A DNA stretch of 44,025 nt. It comes from Colwellia psychrerythraea. Lineage in GTDB: Bacteria > Pseudomonadota > Gammaproteobacteria > Enterobacterales > Alteromonadaceae. A program made the translations under genes and the position numbers. The stretch spans positions 1 to 44,025 of the forward strand of contig NZ_JQED01000057.1 of the NCBI RefSeq assembly GCF_000764225.1, read 5' to 3'. The notes beneath the pieces were generated by a model. It made no database searches, was not told the DNA's origin, and worked only from the letters and a program-made list of their open reading frames with translations. Positions 30,877 to 39,065 of the stretch are shown piece by piece (the first letter of the stretch is position 1; every line of letters starts with the position of its first letter).

Positions 30877-32490
30877 ATGGCCAAGCACCCAATACAAACC
30901 GACAGCAATGGCAATAAGTTCCGCATCAAGCATTTAAAAAATCAACAAACGGATGATGCAAAACTGGGTCATTTACGTACCCATTACAGTGACCACCCAA
31001 GTCGAGCATTAACACCACAAAAGCTAGCCGATATCTTAATCGGTGCAGAGCAGGGTAATATTATTGCCCAATGTGAACTAGCTGAAGACATGGAAGAAAA
31101 AGACGGTCATGTGTTTGCTGAATTGCAAAAACGTCGTCGTGCATTATTAGGTGTTGATTGGAAAATAGTACCGCCACGCAATGCCAGTGATGCGGAAATA
31201 AAAGATGCAGAAATGTTGCAAGAGCACTTTGAAGATATGACCATGTTAGATGATGTTATCTTTGATATGTCTGATGCTATTTTAAAGGGTTTTTCTAATC
31301 AAGAAATTACATGGCAGCAGCAAGGCAGCCTATGGTTACCATCAAATATAGAGTTTAAAGATCCCAGTTGGTTTATGACACATCCTGCCCAAGAGCCAGG
31401 ACAAAACCGTAACGAACTACGCTTACGTGATAACAGCGCAGAAGGAGAAGCCTTACAACCTTTTGGTTGGATTAGTCATAGCCATAAAACTAAATCAGGT
31501 TACTTAGCGCGTTCTGGTTTGGCGCGAGTATTGGCTTGGCCTTATTTATTTAAAAATTACAGTGTGCGTGATTTAGCTGAATTTTTAGAAATTTACGGTT
31601 TGCCTCTGCGCCTAGGTAAATATCCCACTGGTGCAAGCCAAGAAGAAAAGAATACCTTACTTAACGCAGTTATGAGTATTGGTCATAATGCGGGTGGCAT
31701 TATTCCAAAAGGCATGGAGATAGACTTCCAAGAAGCGGCCAAAGGAACACAGCAACCTTTTGAATACATGGTTGGTTTAATGGAGAAGACTATCTCTAAG
31801 GCGATTTTAGGCGGCACGCTTACGAGTCAAGCGGATGGTAAAAGCTCGACTAATGCTTTAGGTAATGTTCACAATGAAGTTCGCCAGGAGCTGCGCGATA
31901 GTGATTTAAAGCAAATAGCTAATACCTTAACGCGTGATCTTGTTTTCCCTATGTATTACTTAAATGGTAAAAGTTACCGCCATCAATTACGTGCCCCACG
32001 GTTTGAGTTTGATATCACTGAAGCTGAAGACTTGAAGGCATTTAGTGATTCACTACCAGCATTAGTTGATGTTGGTTTTAAAATACCATTGCAATGGGCG
32101 CAAGAAAAAGTGCAAATCCCTTTGCCTAAAGATAACGAGCCTATTTTAACTAAAGGGGCGTTAGGGCAAGAGCAGGTTGAAAAGAGTGAGCAAGTAAAGC
32201 TAAAAGCTATTCGTAAAATTACAGCGTTGAAAGCTAAATCCGTAGAGCCTGAGCAATTAGACAGTTTCACCAAACAGCTTACTAATGATATGTCACCTGT
32301 TCTTCAAGCTTTCACGAGCGAGGTGCAGCAGCTGGTGGAGCAAGCCGACTCTTTGGAAGAGTTACAGCAATTATTAGCTAAATTCGACTTATCCATAGAT
32401 GAAGCCAGTGAAGTAATGCAACAAGCATTTGTAGCAAGTGAGCTTGCTGGTCGTTTTGATATTGAGACTGAATCAGGTGAGGGCGAGTAA
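30877..32490 (+). CDS. Portal protein, DUF935 (Mu gp29-like)
   Basis: This 537-residue protein forms the portal ring at the head vertex. It has the DUF935 pattern: ADILIGAEQGNIIAQCELAE near the start, HVFAELQKRRRALLG, IGHNAGGIIPKGMEIDFQEA, and STNALGNVHNEVRQELRDSD. A charged C-terminal helical region follows. It starts two bases after the terminase stop and its own stop abuts the MuF gene. Confidence 0.95.
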   Translation: MAKHPIQTDSNGNKFRIKHLKNQQTDDAKLGHLRTHYSDHPSRALTPQKLADILIGAEQGNIIAQCELAEDMEEKDGHVFAELQKRRRALLGVDWKIVPPRNASDAEIKDAEMLQEHFEDMTMLDDVIFDMSDAILKGFSNQEITWQQQGSLWLPSNIEFKDPSWFMTHPAQEPGQNRNELRLRDNSAEGEALQPFGWISHSHKTKSGYLARSGLARVLAWPYLFKNYSVRDLAEFLEIYGLPLRLGKYPTGASQEEKNTLLNAVMSIGHNAGGIIPKGMEIDFQEAAKGTQQPFEYMVGLMEKTISKAILGGTLTSQADGKSSTNALGNVHNEVRQELRDSDLKQIANTLTRDLVFPMYYLNGKSYRHQLRAPRFEFDITEAEDLKAFSDSLPALVDVGFKIPLQWAQEKVQIPLPKDNEPILTKGALGQEQVEKSEQVKLKAIRKITALKAKSVEPEQLDSFTKQLTNDMSPVLQAFTSEVQQLVEQADSLEELQQLLAKFDLSIDEASEVMQQAFVASELAGRFDIETESGEGE

Positions 32491-33902
32491 TGACTGTTCG
32501 TTACGGTTCATTACCCTTTAAAGAGGCGATAAGATTCTTTCAAAACAAATTGAACATGCCGTCAGAGCGTTGGCTTGATGTTTGGCGTGATGGCCATAAC
32601 TCAAGTTTTATGGTGGCAGGTGCTCTAAAGGATGATTTACTTAACGATTTTCGCAAAGCCGTTGATAGCGCCATAGCGGAAGGTAAAAGCATTGGCTGGT
32701 TTAAAAAAGAATTTAAAACCATTGTTGCTAAGCACGGTTGGAGCCATACAGGCGAAGCGAATTGGCGTGCCAAAGTAATTTACGATACTAATATGAGGCA
32801 AAGTTATAACGCAGGTCGTTTTGAACAGCTGCAGCACTTTGACTTTTGGGAGTATCAACACGGCGACAGCATGCACCCAAGGCCAATGCATTTATCCTGG
32901 CACGGAACAGTGTTACCCAAAGCGCATGATTTTTGGCAAACACACTTTCCGCAAAATGGTTGGGGCTGTAAATGCAAGGTGCGGGGACGAACAGCCAAAC
33001 AACTTGAGCGTCAGGGTAAAAAAGTAAAACTTCCCCCTAAAGCTGAAATGACTGAGTGGACAGATAAAGCCACAGGTGAAGTGCATAAAATACCTAAAGG
33101 TATTGACCCAGGTTTTGACTATGTCCCACAAAAAGTTGTCGTTAAACAACAGCAGCAAAAACTCAGTGTTGAAAAAGCCAAACCGTTTGAACCACCACAA
33201 CGCATAGCACCTACTGCTTTTAGTACGGTGAATGGGGCTGATGTGCATAGCTTAAACGCTAAGTTGGCCGAGTTTAAAACAGCTAAACCTCAGTTTGATT
33301 TACTTGGCCAGTTCTTAACTAAACACGAGGTTAAAACCTTGTTTGTTAAAGCCAGTGAAATGGCACCTCGTAGTAAAGCGTCAAGAAAAATCAATGATGC
33401 AGTGATGGATTATTTACCTGATGCCGTTAAAAAGTATGGCCACAATAATTATACTTACCGAGCTAAGCGTGGTGCAATGCCAAATGGTTGGACCGCAGCT
33501 GAACTTAGTCACATTACCGTAAAGCTTGAGAGCAATGCTAACTTTAAAAAAGTAAACATTAGTGAACTGATTAACGCAGTTGAGCTTGCTATACTTCAAG
33601 GTAAAGATAATATTCCTCGCACCTTGTCAGCAATAGTGAGGCACTGGGGAGAAAGTGGCCATAGTGGTGGCGCGATGATTACTTGGTTACATGAGCTTGG
33701 TCATCAAGTGCACTTTAAGGCGGGCAGGCCAGTGCCGCCCATTGACCGAAGCATTAGTTTAACTCGTTATGGTAGTGATTTAGACGTTGAGTGGCATGCT
33801 GAGCACTTTGCTGCATGGATGTTAAACCGTGAAGCCCTTGCTCGGTGGAATAATGACGTAGCGGTGTATTTTGATAATTTAATGAAGAAGGCTTTGCAAT
33901 GA
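32490..33902 (+). CDS. MuF-type head protein with C-terminal HExxH domain
   Basis: This 470-residue protein is a minor head protein in its first half (about 1-215): ANWRAKVIYDTNMRQSYNAG, then a short Cys-rich end (NGWGCKCKVRGRT) typical of MuF/SPP1 gp7 proteins. A long extension (about 225-470) follows. It has HELGH at 401-405 (the zinc-metallopeptidase HExxH motif) and EWHAEHFAAW at 434-443, where a third metal ligand may lie. MuF proteins with toxin-like C-termini are a described class of phage polymorphic toxins. The next gene overlaps its stop. Confidence 0.88.
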   Translation: MTVRYGSLPFKEAIRFFQNKLNMPSERWLDVWRDGHNSSFMVAGALKDDLLNDFRKAVDSAIAEGKSIGWFKKEFKTIVAKHGWSHTGEANWRAKVIYDTNMRQSYNAGRFEQLQHFDFWEYQHGDSMHPRPMHLSWHGTVLPKAHDFWQTHFPQNGWGCKCKVRGRTAKQLERQGKKVKLPPKAEMTEWTDKATGEVHKIPKGIDPGFDYVPQKVVVKQQQQKLSVEKAKPFEPPQRIAPTAFSTVNGADVHSLNAKLAEFKTAKPQFDLLGQFLTKHEVKTLFVKASEMAPRSKASRKINDAVMDYLPDAVKKYGHNNYTYRAKRGAMPNGWTAAELSHITVKLESNANFKKVNISELINAVELAILQGKDNIPRTLSAIVRHWGESGHSGGAMITWLHELGHQVHFKAGRPVPPIDRSISLTRYGSDLDVEWHAEHFAAWMLNREALARWNNDVAVYFDNLMKKALQ

Positions 33903-34159
33903 GTTCGCTTGAAAAAATGTTGAAAAAAATGAAAGATGATCCTGTTGACCACAGCCAGCCTTTGCCGTTATTGGATGAAGCTTTTGTTGCCATTAACAAT
34001 GATGAATTAAGCTATGCTGAAAAGAAAGCTCGCATTGATAAGTTAGAGCAACAAGCCAAGGGTTATGAGTTAACCTGCTTTGCTGATGCGCATGAGGCGC
34101 TAATGGTTACCGCCAGTATGGATGATTTATCCGCATTAAATGAATCAGAGCAAGACTAA
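33899..34159 (+). CDS. Small acidic protein coupled to the MuF gene
   Basis: This 86-residue protein (acidic, for example the closing SALNESEQD) starts with ATGA over the MuF stop. It is helical with no membrane segment. The tight coupling raises the idea of an immunity partner for the MuF extension, but many Mu-like phages have small genes here, so this is inference. Confidence 0.62.
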   Translation: MSSLEKMLKKMKDDPVDHSQPLPLLDEAFVAINNDELSYAEKKARIDKLEQQAKGYELTCFADAHEALMVTASMDDLSALNESEQD

Positions 34160-34599
34160 TGGCAGGCTCGTTTGTTAGCGTTGATGTTCGTGGCCAAAAA
34201 CAAATAAGCCAGGCATTAAATCGTTTATTAAAGCAAGGCAGTGAACTAGAGCCTGCTTTTAGAGATATTGGCGAGTACTTGCTTGAATCCACGCAGCAAC
34301 GCTTTGTTGACCAGCAAGCTCCCGATGGTGAGCCATGGGAGCCGCTAGCACCTACAACACTTAAAAAGAAAAAACGGCCAGACAGAGTACTAACTGAAAC
34401 CGGTACTTTAGCCGATACGCTTAACTACCAGTTAGGGGCTAATCAGTTAATGCTTGGCTCTAACCTTGAATATGCAGCAACTCACCAGTTTGGTCGTGAA
34501 GCTGACGGCATACCCGCAAGACCATTTCTAGGTGTTGCACCCTTTGAGAAAATAGAAATACTTGATATTTTGCGTGACCATTTAACTGATGGTATTTAA
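34159..34599 (+). CDS. Phage virion morphogenesis protein (Mu gpG-like)
   Basis: This 146-residue protein matches the gpG/tail-completion family: IGEYLLESTQQRF, then PDGEPWEPLAPTTLKKKK, then the LTETGTLADTLNY segment and the final GIPARPFLGV. It helps head-tail joining. It starts at the base where the previous gene ends. Confidence 0.9.
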   Translation: MAGSFVSVDVRGQKQISQALNRLLKQGSELEPAFRDIGEYLLESTQQRFVDQQAPDGEPWEPLAPTTLKKKKRPDRVLTETGTLADTLNYQLGANQLMLGSNLEYAATHQFGREADGIPARPFLGVAPFEKIEILDILRDHLTDGI

Positions 34600-34752
34600 T
34601 GCCAATTTAATGATTTAACTCAAAGCCCTGTAAGCGATTTGCTCGCCTTAAATTACAAATCTGGTATATTGCCACAAGAAATATAAACAAACTCAATTGT
34701 GAAGTTTTTAAACGGGTGTTAAATGGTGGTGATGAATGGAGTTATATCGCAA

Positions 34753-35310
34753 ATGAAAAATATATTTATTCTTTGTTTTATGTGTGTGTTGAGTGGTTGT
34801 GGTTCTCTTGCTTCCACATTGCCGTATCATAAACCAGCGGCAACGTATGATGAATTTAAAAAACAGTGGGAAATTACATCAACGCGTTGGGGTAATAACG
34901 GTGAGAATACAGGCGACAATCGTACTTTTATAAGAGTGTATGTACTTGAAGATGGGACTTTACTTACTCAGTTATACAGTGAAATTAAAACTCAAAATAA
35001 GTTTTATCCATCTTATGCAATCACGAGTAATGGTACAAAATTAAATGTTAATGAAGTGAATTGGGACGTTAGGTGTAGCGCTATTAACTCATCATGTACG
35101 TATTACCAAGATACGGTTATTACAATTGATTACCAGGATTTGGCGAGCGAACTGGAACAGTCACCTAATTTAAAAATTGCCCTCTATGGGCGACAGCCTA
35201 AACAAGTCATTCAAATACTCAGTTGTCAATTTTGGGAAGTTTATAATGAAATTAAAACAATCAAAAAAATAACTGATGCCCCTAGAGTGCTATCTGAACA
35301 GTTTTGTTAA
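34753..35310 (+). CDS. Predicted lipoprotein, likely moron
   Basis: This 185-residue protein is taken from the ATG at 34753 because it gives a clean signal peptide (MKNIFILCFMCVLSGC) with lipobox Leu-Ser-Gly-Cys and lipid on Cys16. The mature part is beta-rich with four cysteines. It is not a Mu structural gene; it sits between gpG and the protease with 150 bases of AT-rich DNA before it (34600-34752), where TATATT near 34666 may be a -10 box. A lysogenic-conversion role, such as blocking superinfection, is inference. Confidence 0.72.
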   Translation: MKNIFILCFMCVLSGCGSLASTLPYHKPAATYDEFKKQWEITSTRWGNNGENTGDNRTFIRVYVLEDGTLLTQLYSEIKTQNKFYPSYAITSNGTKLNVNEVNWDVRCSAINSSCTYYQDTVITIDYQDLASELEQSPNLKIALYGRQPKQVIQILSCQFWEVYNEIKTIKKITDAPRVLSEQFC

Positions 35311-35328
35311 AGCTTACTCTTAAACTTC

Positions 35329-35386
35329 AAGCATTAATCTCCCTGAATCTCAGTAAATAACTTCATAACGCCATACTGGCGTTATG
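35329..35386 (+). promoter_or_regulatory. Late composite element 2 with hairpin over the start codon
   Basis: AAGCATTAA (35329-35337), five bases, CTGAATC (35343-35349), 14 bases, then CATAACGCCA (35364-35373), loop TAC, TGGCGTTATG (35377-35386). The protease ATG (35384-35386) ends the right arm. Compared with element 1, two stem positions change in both arms so pairing is kept. Confidence 0.6.
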
Positions 35387-36559
35387 AAAACATTCCTAAA
35401 CAAAAAAACACTTACCCAAGGCATCGGCCTAGCGGTACTTACCAAACAAACGGCAACTAATATTGCGGTATTAACTTTTGCTGGCAGTGCTATTAACAGC
35501 GCTAGTTTAAGTGATGGTAATCGAGTACAGATTTTACCTGATGGTTACTTCATGCCTACTGATGGCCGAGACGTTGATGTTGACGGTGGCCAATGGTTGA
35601 TGGATGAACTTGCCTTTTCATCGTTACAAACAAATCTTGCTCAACGTAAAAATGACTTCATGTTTGATTACGAGCACCAAACCTTATACACCGAACAAAA
35701 TGGCAAGCCTGCACCCGCTGCCGGTTGGTTTAAAAAATTAGACTATGTACCAGGTGAAGGTCTTTTTGCTGTTAACGTTGATTGGACACCAACAGCTACA
35801 AAGCATATTAGCGATAAAGAATATCGCTATACCTCAGCTGTTTTCTCTTATGACCTTAAAACAGGTCGCCCCATTGAATTAATGCACGTTGCCTTAACCA
35901 ATGAACCTGCGCTTGATGGCATGAAAGCTATTACCGCGCTTAAATCAATTTCAACCAACTCAACTACTAACGAAAAAGGAGCCGCTATGAACGCAGCAAC
36001 CCAATTGTTGGCATTACTTGGGGTAACTGTCGCTAGTGATGCTGATATCACTGACGACCAACTTACCCAAGGTACTGTCGCCTTAAAAGCATTACAAACA
36101 AAAGCTGACCTTAGTGGCCAGCTTGAAAAAGATTTAAATACCGCACAAACCTCGGTGACAGCACTTAAAGCTAACGCGGCTACTGCTGATGGTAATGTCG
36201 ATTTAAGTAAATTTGTACCTAAAGAAACTTATGATGCGGCAATCACTCAAGTTGCTGCATTAAAAGCGACAGGTGATAGCAATTCAGTTGACCAACTATT
36301 AAAAGACAATGCCGACAAGGTATTTGAGTCTGAAATTAGTTATTTAACTGATTTTGGCAAACAGCAAGGTTTTGTCGCGCTGAAAAAAATGGTTGATGCC
36401 CGCCCGGCAATTGCAGCTTTAAAGTCAAAACAAACCCAAGGTAAGAAAGCGCCTGGGGGAAATGTTGCCGCATTAACTGCAGAGCAACAATACACCGCTG
36501 ATCAACTTGGCCTTAGCCATAAAGATTTTCTAGCAACTATCAATAAGGAAACCAAGTAA
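35384..36559 (+). CDS. Protease/scaffold protein (Mu gpI-like)
   Basis: This 391-residue protein is the head maturation protease with a scaffold C-terminus. The protease part (about 30-190) has FDYEHQTLYTEQNGKPAPAA, AGWFKKLDY, and YRYTSAVFSYDLKTGRP with ALTNEPALDG, as in Mu gpI. The second half is helical scaffold. The start codon lies in the late hairpin. An internal in-frame start at 35987 gives the scaffold alone. The stop overlaps the capsid start. Confidence 0.93.
   Translation: MKTFLNKKTLTQGIGLAVLTKQTATNIAVLTFAGSAINSASLSDGNRVQILPDGYFMPTDGRDVDVDGGQWLMDELAFSSLQTNLAQRKNDFMFDYEHQTLYTEQNGKPAPAAGWFKKLDYVPGEGLFAVNVDWTPTATKHISDKEYRYTSAVFSYDLKTGRPIELMHVALTNEPALDGMKAITALKSISTNSTTNEKGAAMNAATQLLALLGVTVASDADITDDQLTQGTVALKALQTKADLSGQLEKDLNTAQTSVTALKANAATADGNVDLSKFVPKETYDAAITQVAALKATGDSNSVDQLLKDNADKVFESEISYLTDFGKQQGFVALKKMVDARPAIAALKSKQTQGKKAPGGNVAALTAEQQYTADQLGLSHKDFLATINKETK
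35987..36559 (+). CDS. Scaffold protein from internal start (Mu gpZ-like)
   Basis: This is the in-frame C-terminal part (190 residues) of the protease gene, from the ATG at 35987 with AAAAAGGA six bases upstream. In Mu the scaffold gpZ is made this way from the gpI frame. The visible ribosome-binding site and the place, at the protease/scaffold border, support it. Confidence 0.75.
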   Translation: MNAATQLLALLGVTVASDADITDDQLTQGTVALKALQTKADLSGQLEKDLNTAQTSVTALKANAATADGNVDLSKFVPKETYDAAITQVAALKATGDSNSVDQLLKDNADKVFESEISYLTDFGKQQGFVALKKMVDARPAIAALKSKQTQGKKAPGGNVAALTAEQQYTADQLGLSHKDFLATINKETK

Positions 36560-37467
36560 TGGCTGTTATTACTCCTGCGTTAATCTCCGCACTTTTTACT
36601 GGCTATAACGCCAATTTTGAAGCGGGTAAATCAGAAGCCCAACCGCAATTTAGTAAAATTGCCACTGTTATCAAATCAACTACTGCCAGTAATACGTATG
36701 GCTGGTTAGGTAAGTTTCCAAGCTTAGCTAAATGGATTGGTGATCGTAATATTCAGTCAATGAAGGCGCATGGTTACACCATAATAAATGAAGATTATGA
36801 GTCAACCGTTGGTGTTGATCGTAACGATATTGAAGATGATAACCTTGGCATCTACGCACCAATATTTAAAGAAATGGGGCGTGCGGCAGCTATTCATCCT
36901 GACGAAGAGTGTTTTCCATTACTCAGTGCTGGTTTTACTACGGCTTGTTATGACGGTCAATTCTTCTTTGATACAGACCACCCAGTAAACCCAGAAGCCG
37001 ATGGCTCAGGCGTTGATGTTTCAGTGGCCAATGTAGTCGTTGATGGAGGCTATGTGGGCGAACCTTGGTTCTTACTTGATACCAGTAAAGCAATTAAGCC
37101 GATTATTTTTCAAGAACGTAAAAAACCAGCATTAATCAGCATGACAAAAACTGATGATGAAGCGGTATTTATGAGTAAGCAATTCCGTTATGGCGTTGAT
37201 TGTCGAGATAAAGCAGGCTTCGGTTTTTGGCAAATGGCTTTTGCCAATAAACGGACATTAAATGCGGATAATTTGTGGGATTGTATTGCTAAAATGCGCG
37301 CTTTCACTGCTGATGGTGGTCGAAAATTAGCGATTAAACCCACGTTGCTGGTAGTCCCCCCAAGTTTAGAAAAATTAGCAACGCGCCTAATGGAACGTGA
37401 GTTAGATGCCAATAGCTCTAACGAATTAAAAGGTCGCTTAGAAATATTGGTAGCTGACTACATATAG
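36559..37467 (+). CDS. Major capsid protein (Mu gpT-like)
   Basis: This 302-residue protein matches Mu gpT. It opens ITPALISALFTGYNANFEAG, continues YGWLGKFPSLAKWIGDR, has the central FFDTDHPVNP and ends with LKGRLEILVADYI. It forms the head shell. It starts at the last base of the protease stop, so translation is coupled. Confidence 0.95.
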   Translation: MAVITPALISALFTGYNANFEAGKSEAQPQFSKIATVIKSTTASNTYGWLGKFPSLAKWIGDRNIQSMKAHGYTIINEDYESTVGVDRNDIEDDNLGIYAPIFKEMGRAAAIHPDEECFPLLSAGFTTACYDGQFFFDTDHPVNPEADGSGVDVSVANVVVDGGYVGEPWFLLDTSKAIKPIIFQERKKPALISMTKTDDEAVFMSKQFRYGVDCRDKAGFGFWQMAFANKRTLNADNLWDCIAKMRAFTADGGRKLAIKPTLLVVPPSLEKLATRLMERELDANSSNELKGRLEILVADYI

Positions 37468-37546
37468 CTCCCTCTCTTTGGTTAGCTTTGTTTGGACGTG
37501 ACGAGGTTAGCCTTTTTATTAACGTTATCTTTGGAGTAAACATGAA

Positions 37547-37996
37547 ATGGCTAAATTATCTCTTCTTGCCGCTGTCATTATTAGTTCAATGCACACAGGC
37601 TATCGCCGTGCAGGCATTGCGTTTGATAAAGGTGAAAACACCGTTGAAGTTGATGAAATACAACTCGCGAAAATTGAACAAGATCATAACTTACTGGTGC
37701 AATCAACTGAGTCGATTGAGCCAGGTGCGGACAGTTCGTCGCAAGGGAATGTGGACGCTGATAGTGTGGACAAGTCTATAACTGGCCCAAGTGTAGATGA
37801 TGTGACACTTGATTTATCACATGCGCCAAAAGAGCTACATGCAATTATTGCCGCGGTTCACGCCAAACAATGCCAAGAGCCTTTAACTAGAAAGCCAAAC
37901 TGTGATGAGTTTGGTGGGTTAAAGGTAAGTGGCGCTGACCGTGATGCTGCATGGGCTTGGTATCAAGATAACGTCATTAATCACGTACCAGATTAA
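37547..37996 (+). CDS. Mu gp35-like head-tail region protein
   Basis: This 149-residue protein begins with the segment typical of the gp35/HI1506 group (HTGYRRAGIAFDKGENTVEV). An acidic linker (about 50-90) leads to a small C-terminal domain (PKELHAIIAAVHAKQ, WAWYQDNV). The ATG at 37547 is used; an ATG five bases earlier opens a different frame without family features. GGAG is at 37532-37535. Confidence 0.78.
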   Translation: MAKLSLLAAVIISSMHTGYRRAGIAFDKGENTVEVDEIQLAKIEQDHNLLVQSTESIEPGADSSSQGNVDADSVDKSITGPSVDDVTLDLSHAPKELHAIIAAVHAKQCQEPLTRKPNCDEFGGLKVSGADRDAAWAWYQDNVINHVPD

Positions 37997-38001
37997 ATCT
38001 C

Positions 38002-38421
38002 ATGTATTGCACGAAACAAGACTTAATAGACAGGTTTGGCCAAGACGAGTTAGTTGATTTAACACAGCTTAATAATTCAGGTGTTATTGATGAAACCGTA
38101 CTTGGTCAAGCTATTACGGATGCTAGTGCTGAAATGGATGGTTACTTAGGTGGTCGTTATCAATTACCACTGGACACTGTACCACCAGTACTCAAAGCGC
38201 TTTGTTGCAATGTTGCTCGCTATAACCTTTACGACGAACAAGCTAGTGAGCAAGTAACCAAACGATATGATGCGGCTATTAAGTTTTTGTTTAGTGTCTC
38301 TAAAGGTGAAATTAGCTTAGGTGTTGATGGTACGGGTAGTAAAGCTACAAGTACTGATTTAGCCGATATTCAAAGTGCCGGTAGTGTTTTTGCTCGCAGT
38401 AAATCAACAGGGTTTATCTAA
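38002..38421 (+). CDS. DUF1320 protein (Mu gp36-like)
   Basis: This 139-residue protein matches DUF1320, a head-tail connector. It opens MYCTKQDLIDRFGQDELVDL, continues with AITDASAEMDGYLGGRY and VPPVLKALCCNVARYNLYDE, and ends with the polar GSVFARSKSTG. Confidence 0.92.
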   Translation: MYCTKQDLIDRFGQDELVDLTQLNNSGVIDETVLGQAITDASAEMDGYLGGRYQLPLDTVPPVLKALCCNVARYNLYDEQASEQVTKRYDAAIKFLFSVSKGEISLGVDGTGSKATSTDLADIQSAGSVFARSKSTGFI

Positions 38422-38431
38422 GGAGTAGCTA

Positions 38432-38869
38432 ATGATTAGCAGTGTTATTACCAAGTTAATTGCAGCTCAATTAGACGGTAAACCGCTCTTTAACAAAGTT
38501 GAAGAGGCGATTGATTTAAGTAGCTCTATGAAAGGTCGGCTAAAACCGTCACCAGTTGCCTTTATTATTGAAATTAGTCGTCGTCCTGGTAACAACAGTC
38601 GTGACATGGGCACAGCACTGCAAGAAGTCACTACCACTATTGGCGTGGTTGTAGGCATTAGCAAAACTAATGATCCACAAGGCATGAAAGCAAAAACAGC
38701 GGTGGCACCTATTCTAGCAGCGACAAGAAAAGCATTATTTGGCTTTAACCCAACAAGTGAACACTCAAGTCTATTACTTGCCGCTGCTGATACGGTTGGT
38801 GTAACAGAGCATGCACTTTGGCAGCTAGAGCGATTTACTACTACACATTTTGAAGAGGCAACACAATGA
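38432..38869 (+). CDS. Gp37-like tail terminator protein
   Basis: This 145-residue protein is of the size and place of the Mu gp37/tail terminator group: a helix, then strands with TTTIGVVVGISKTNDPQG and the AVAPILAATRKALFGFNP segment. It probably caps the tail tube at the head side. Its end overlaps the next gene by four bases. Confidence 0.78.
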   Translation: MISSVITKLIAAQLDGKPLFNKVEEAIDLSSSMKGRLKPSPVAFIIEISRRPGNNSRDMGTALQEVTTTIGVVVGISKTNDPQGMKAKTAVAPILAATRKALFGFNPTSEHSSLLLAAADTVGVTEHALWQLERFTTTHFEEATQ

Positions 38870-39054
38870 CTAAGCCCGTGAAAACACCAATTAAGTTAAA
38901 TAGCCGTCAAGGCGGTAGTTATACCAAAGACCCTGAAACGGGAAAAACCACCTTGGTTGAACAAACCAAGCCTCAAGAAATTACAGGTTTTGAGCAGCAA
39001 GAAGACAATGTTACTCAAAGTAAGGCTCCGGCTAAAAAAGCCCAGACTAAATAA
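38866..39054 (+). CDS. Small phage protein before the tail tube gene
   Basis: This 62-residue protein is polar and basic with Lys/Pro/Gln-rich ends (QSKAPAKKAQTK). It resembles DUF2635-type small tail genes only in size and place (GGSYTKDPETGKTTL). It is likely partly disordered. It overlaps the terminator gene by four bases. Confidence 0.6.
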   Translation: MTKPVKTPIKLNSRQGGSYTKDPETGKTTLVEQTKPQEITGFEQQEDNVTQSKAPAKKAQTK

Positions 39055-39065
39055 GGAATCTATCC

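Noticed and set aside
37488..37781. Alternative frame over the start of the gp35-like gene, with an ATG five bases upstream and a hydrophobic start
   Set aside because: The frame from 37547 carries the family pattern (HTGYRRAGIAFDKGEN) and the full length to the next gene; the other frame ends early and has no family features.
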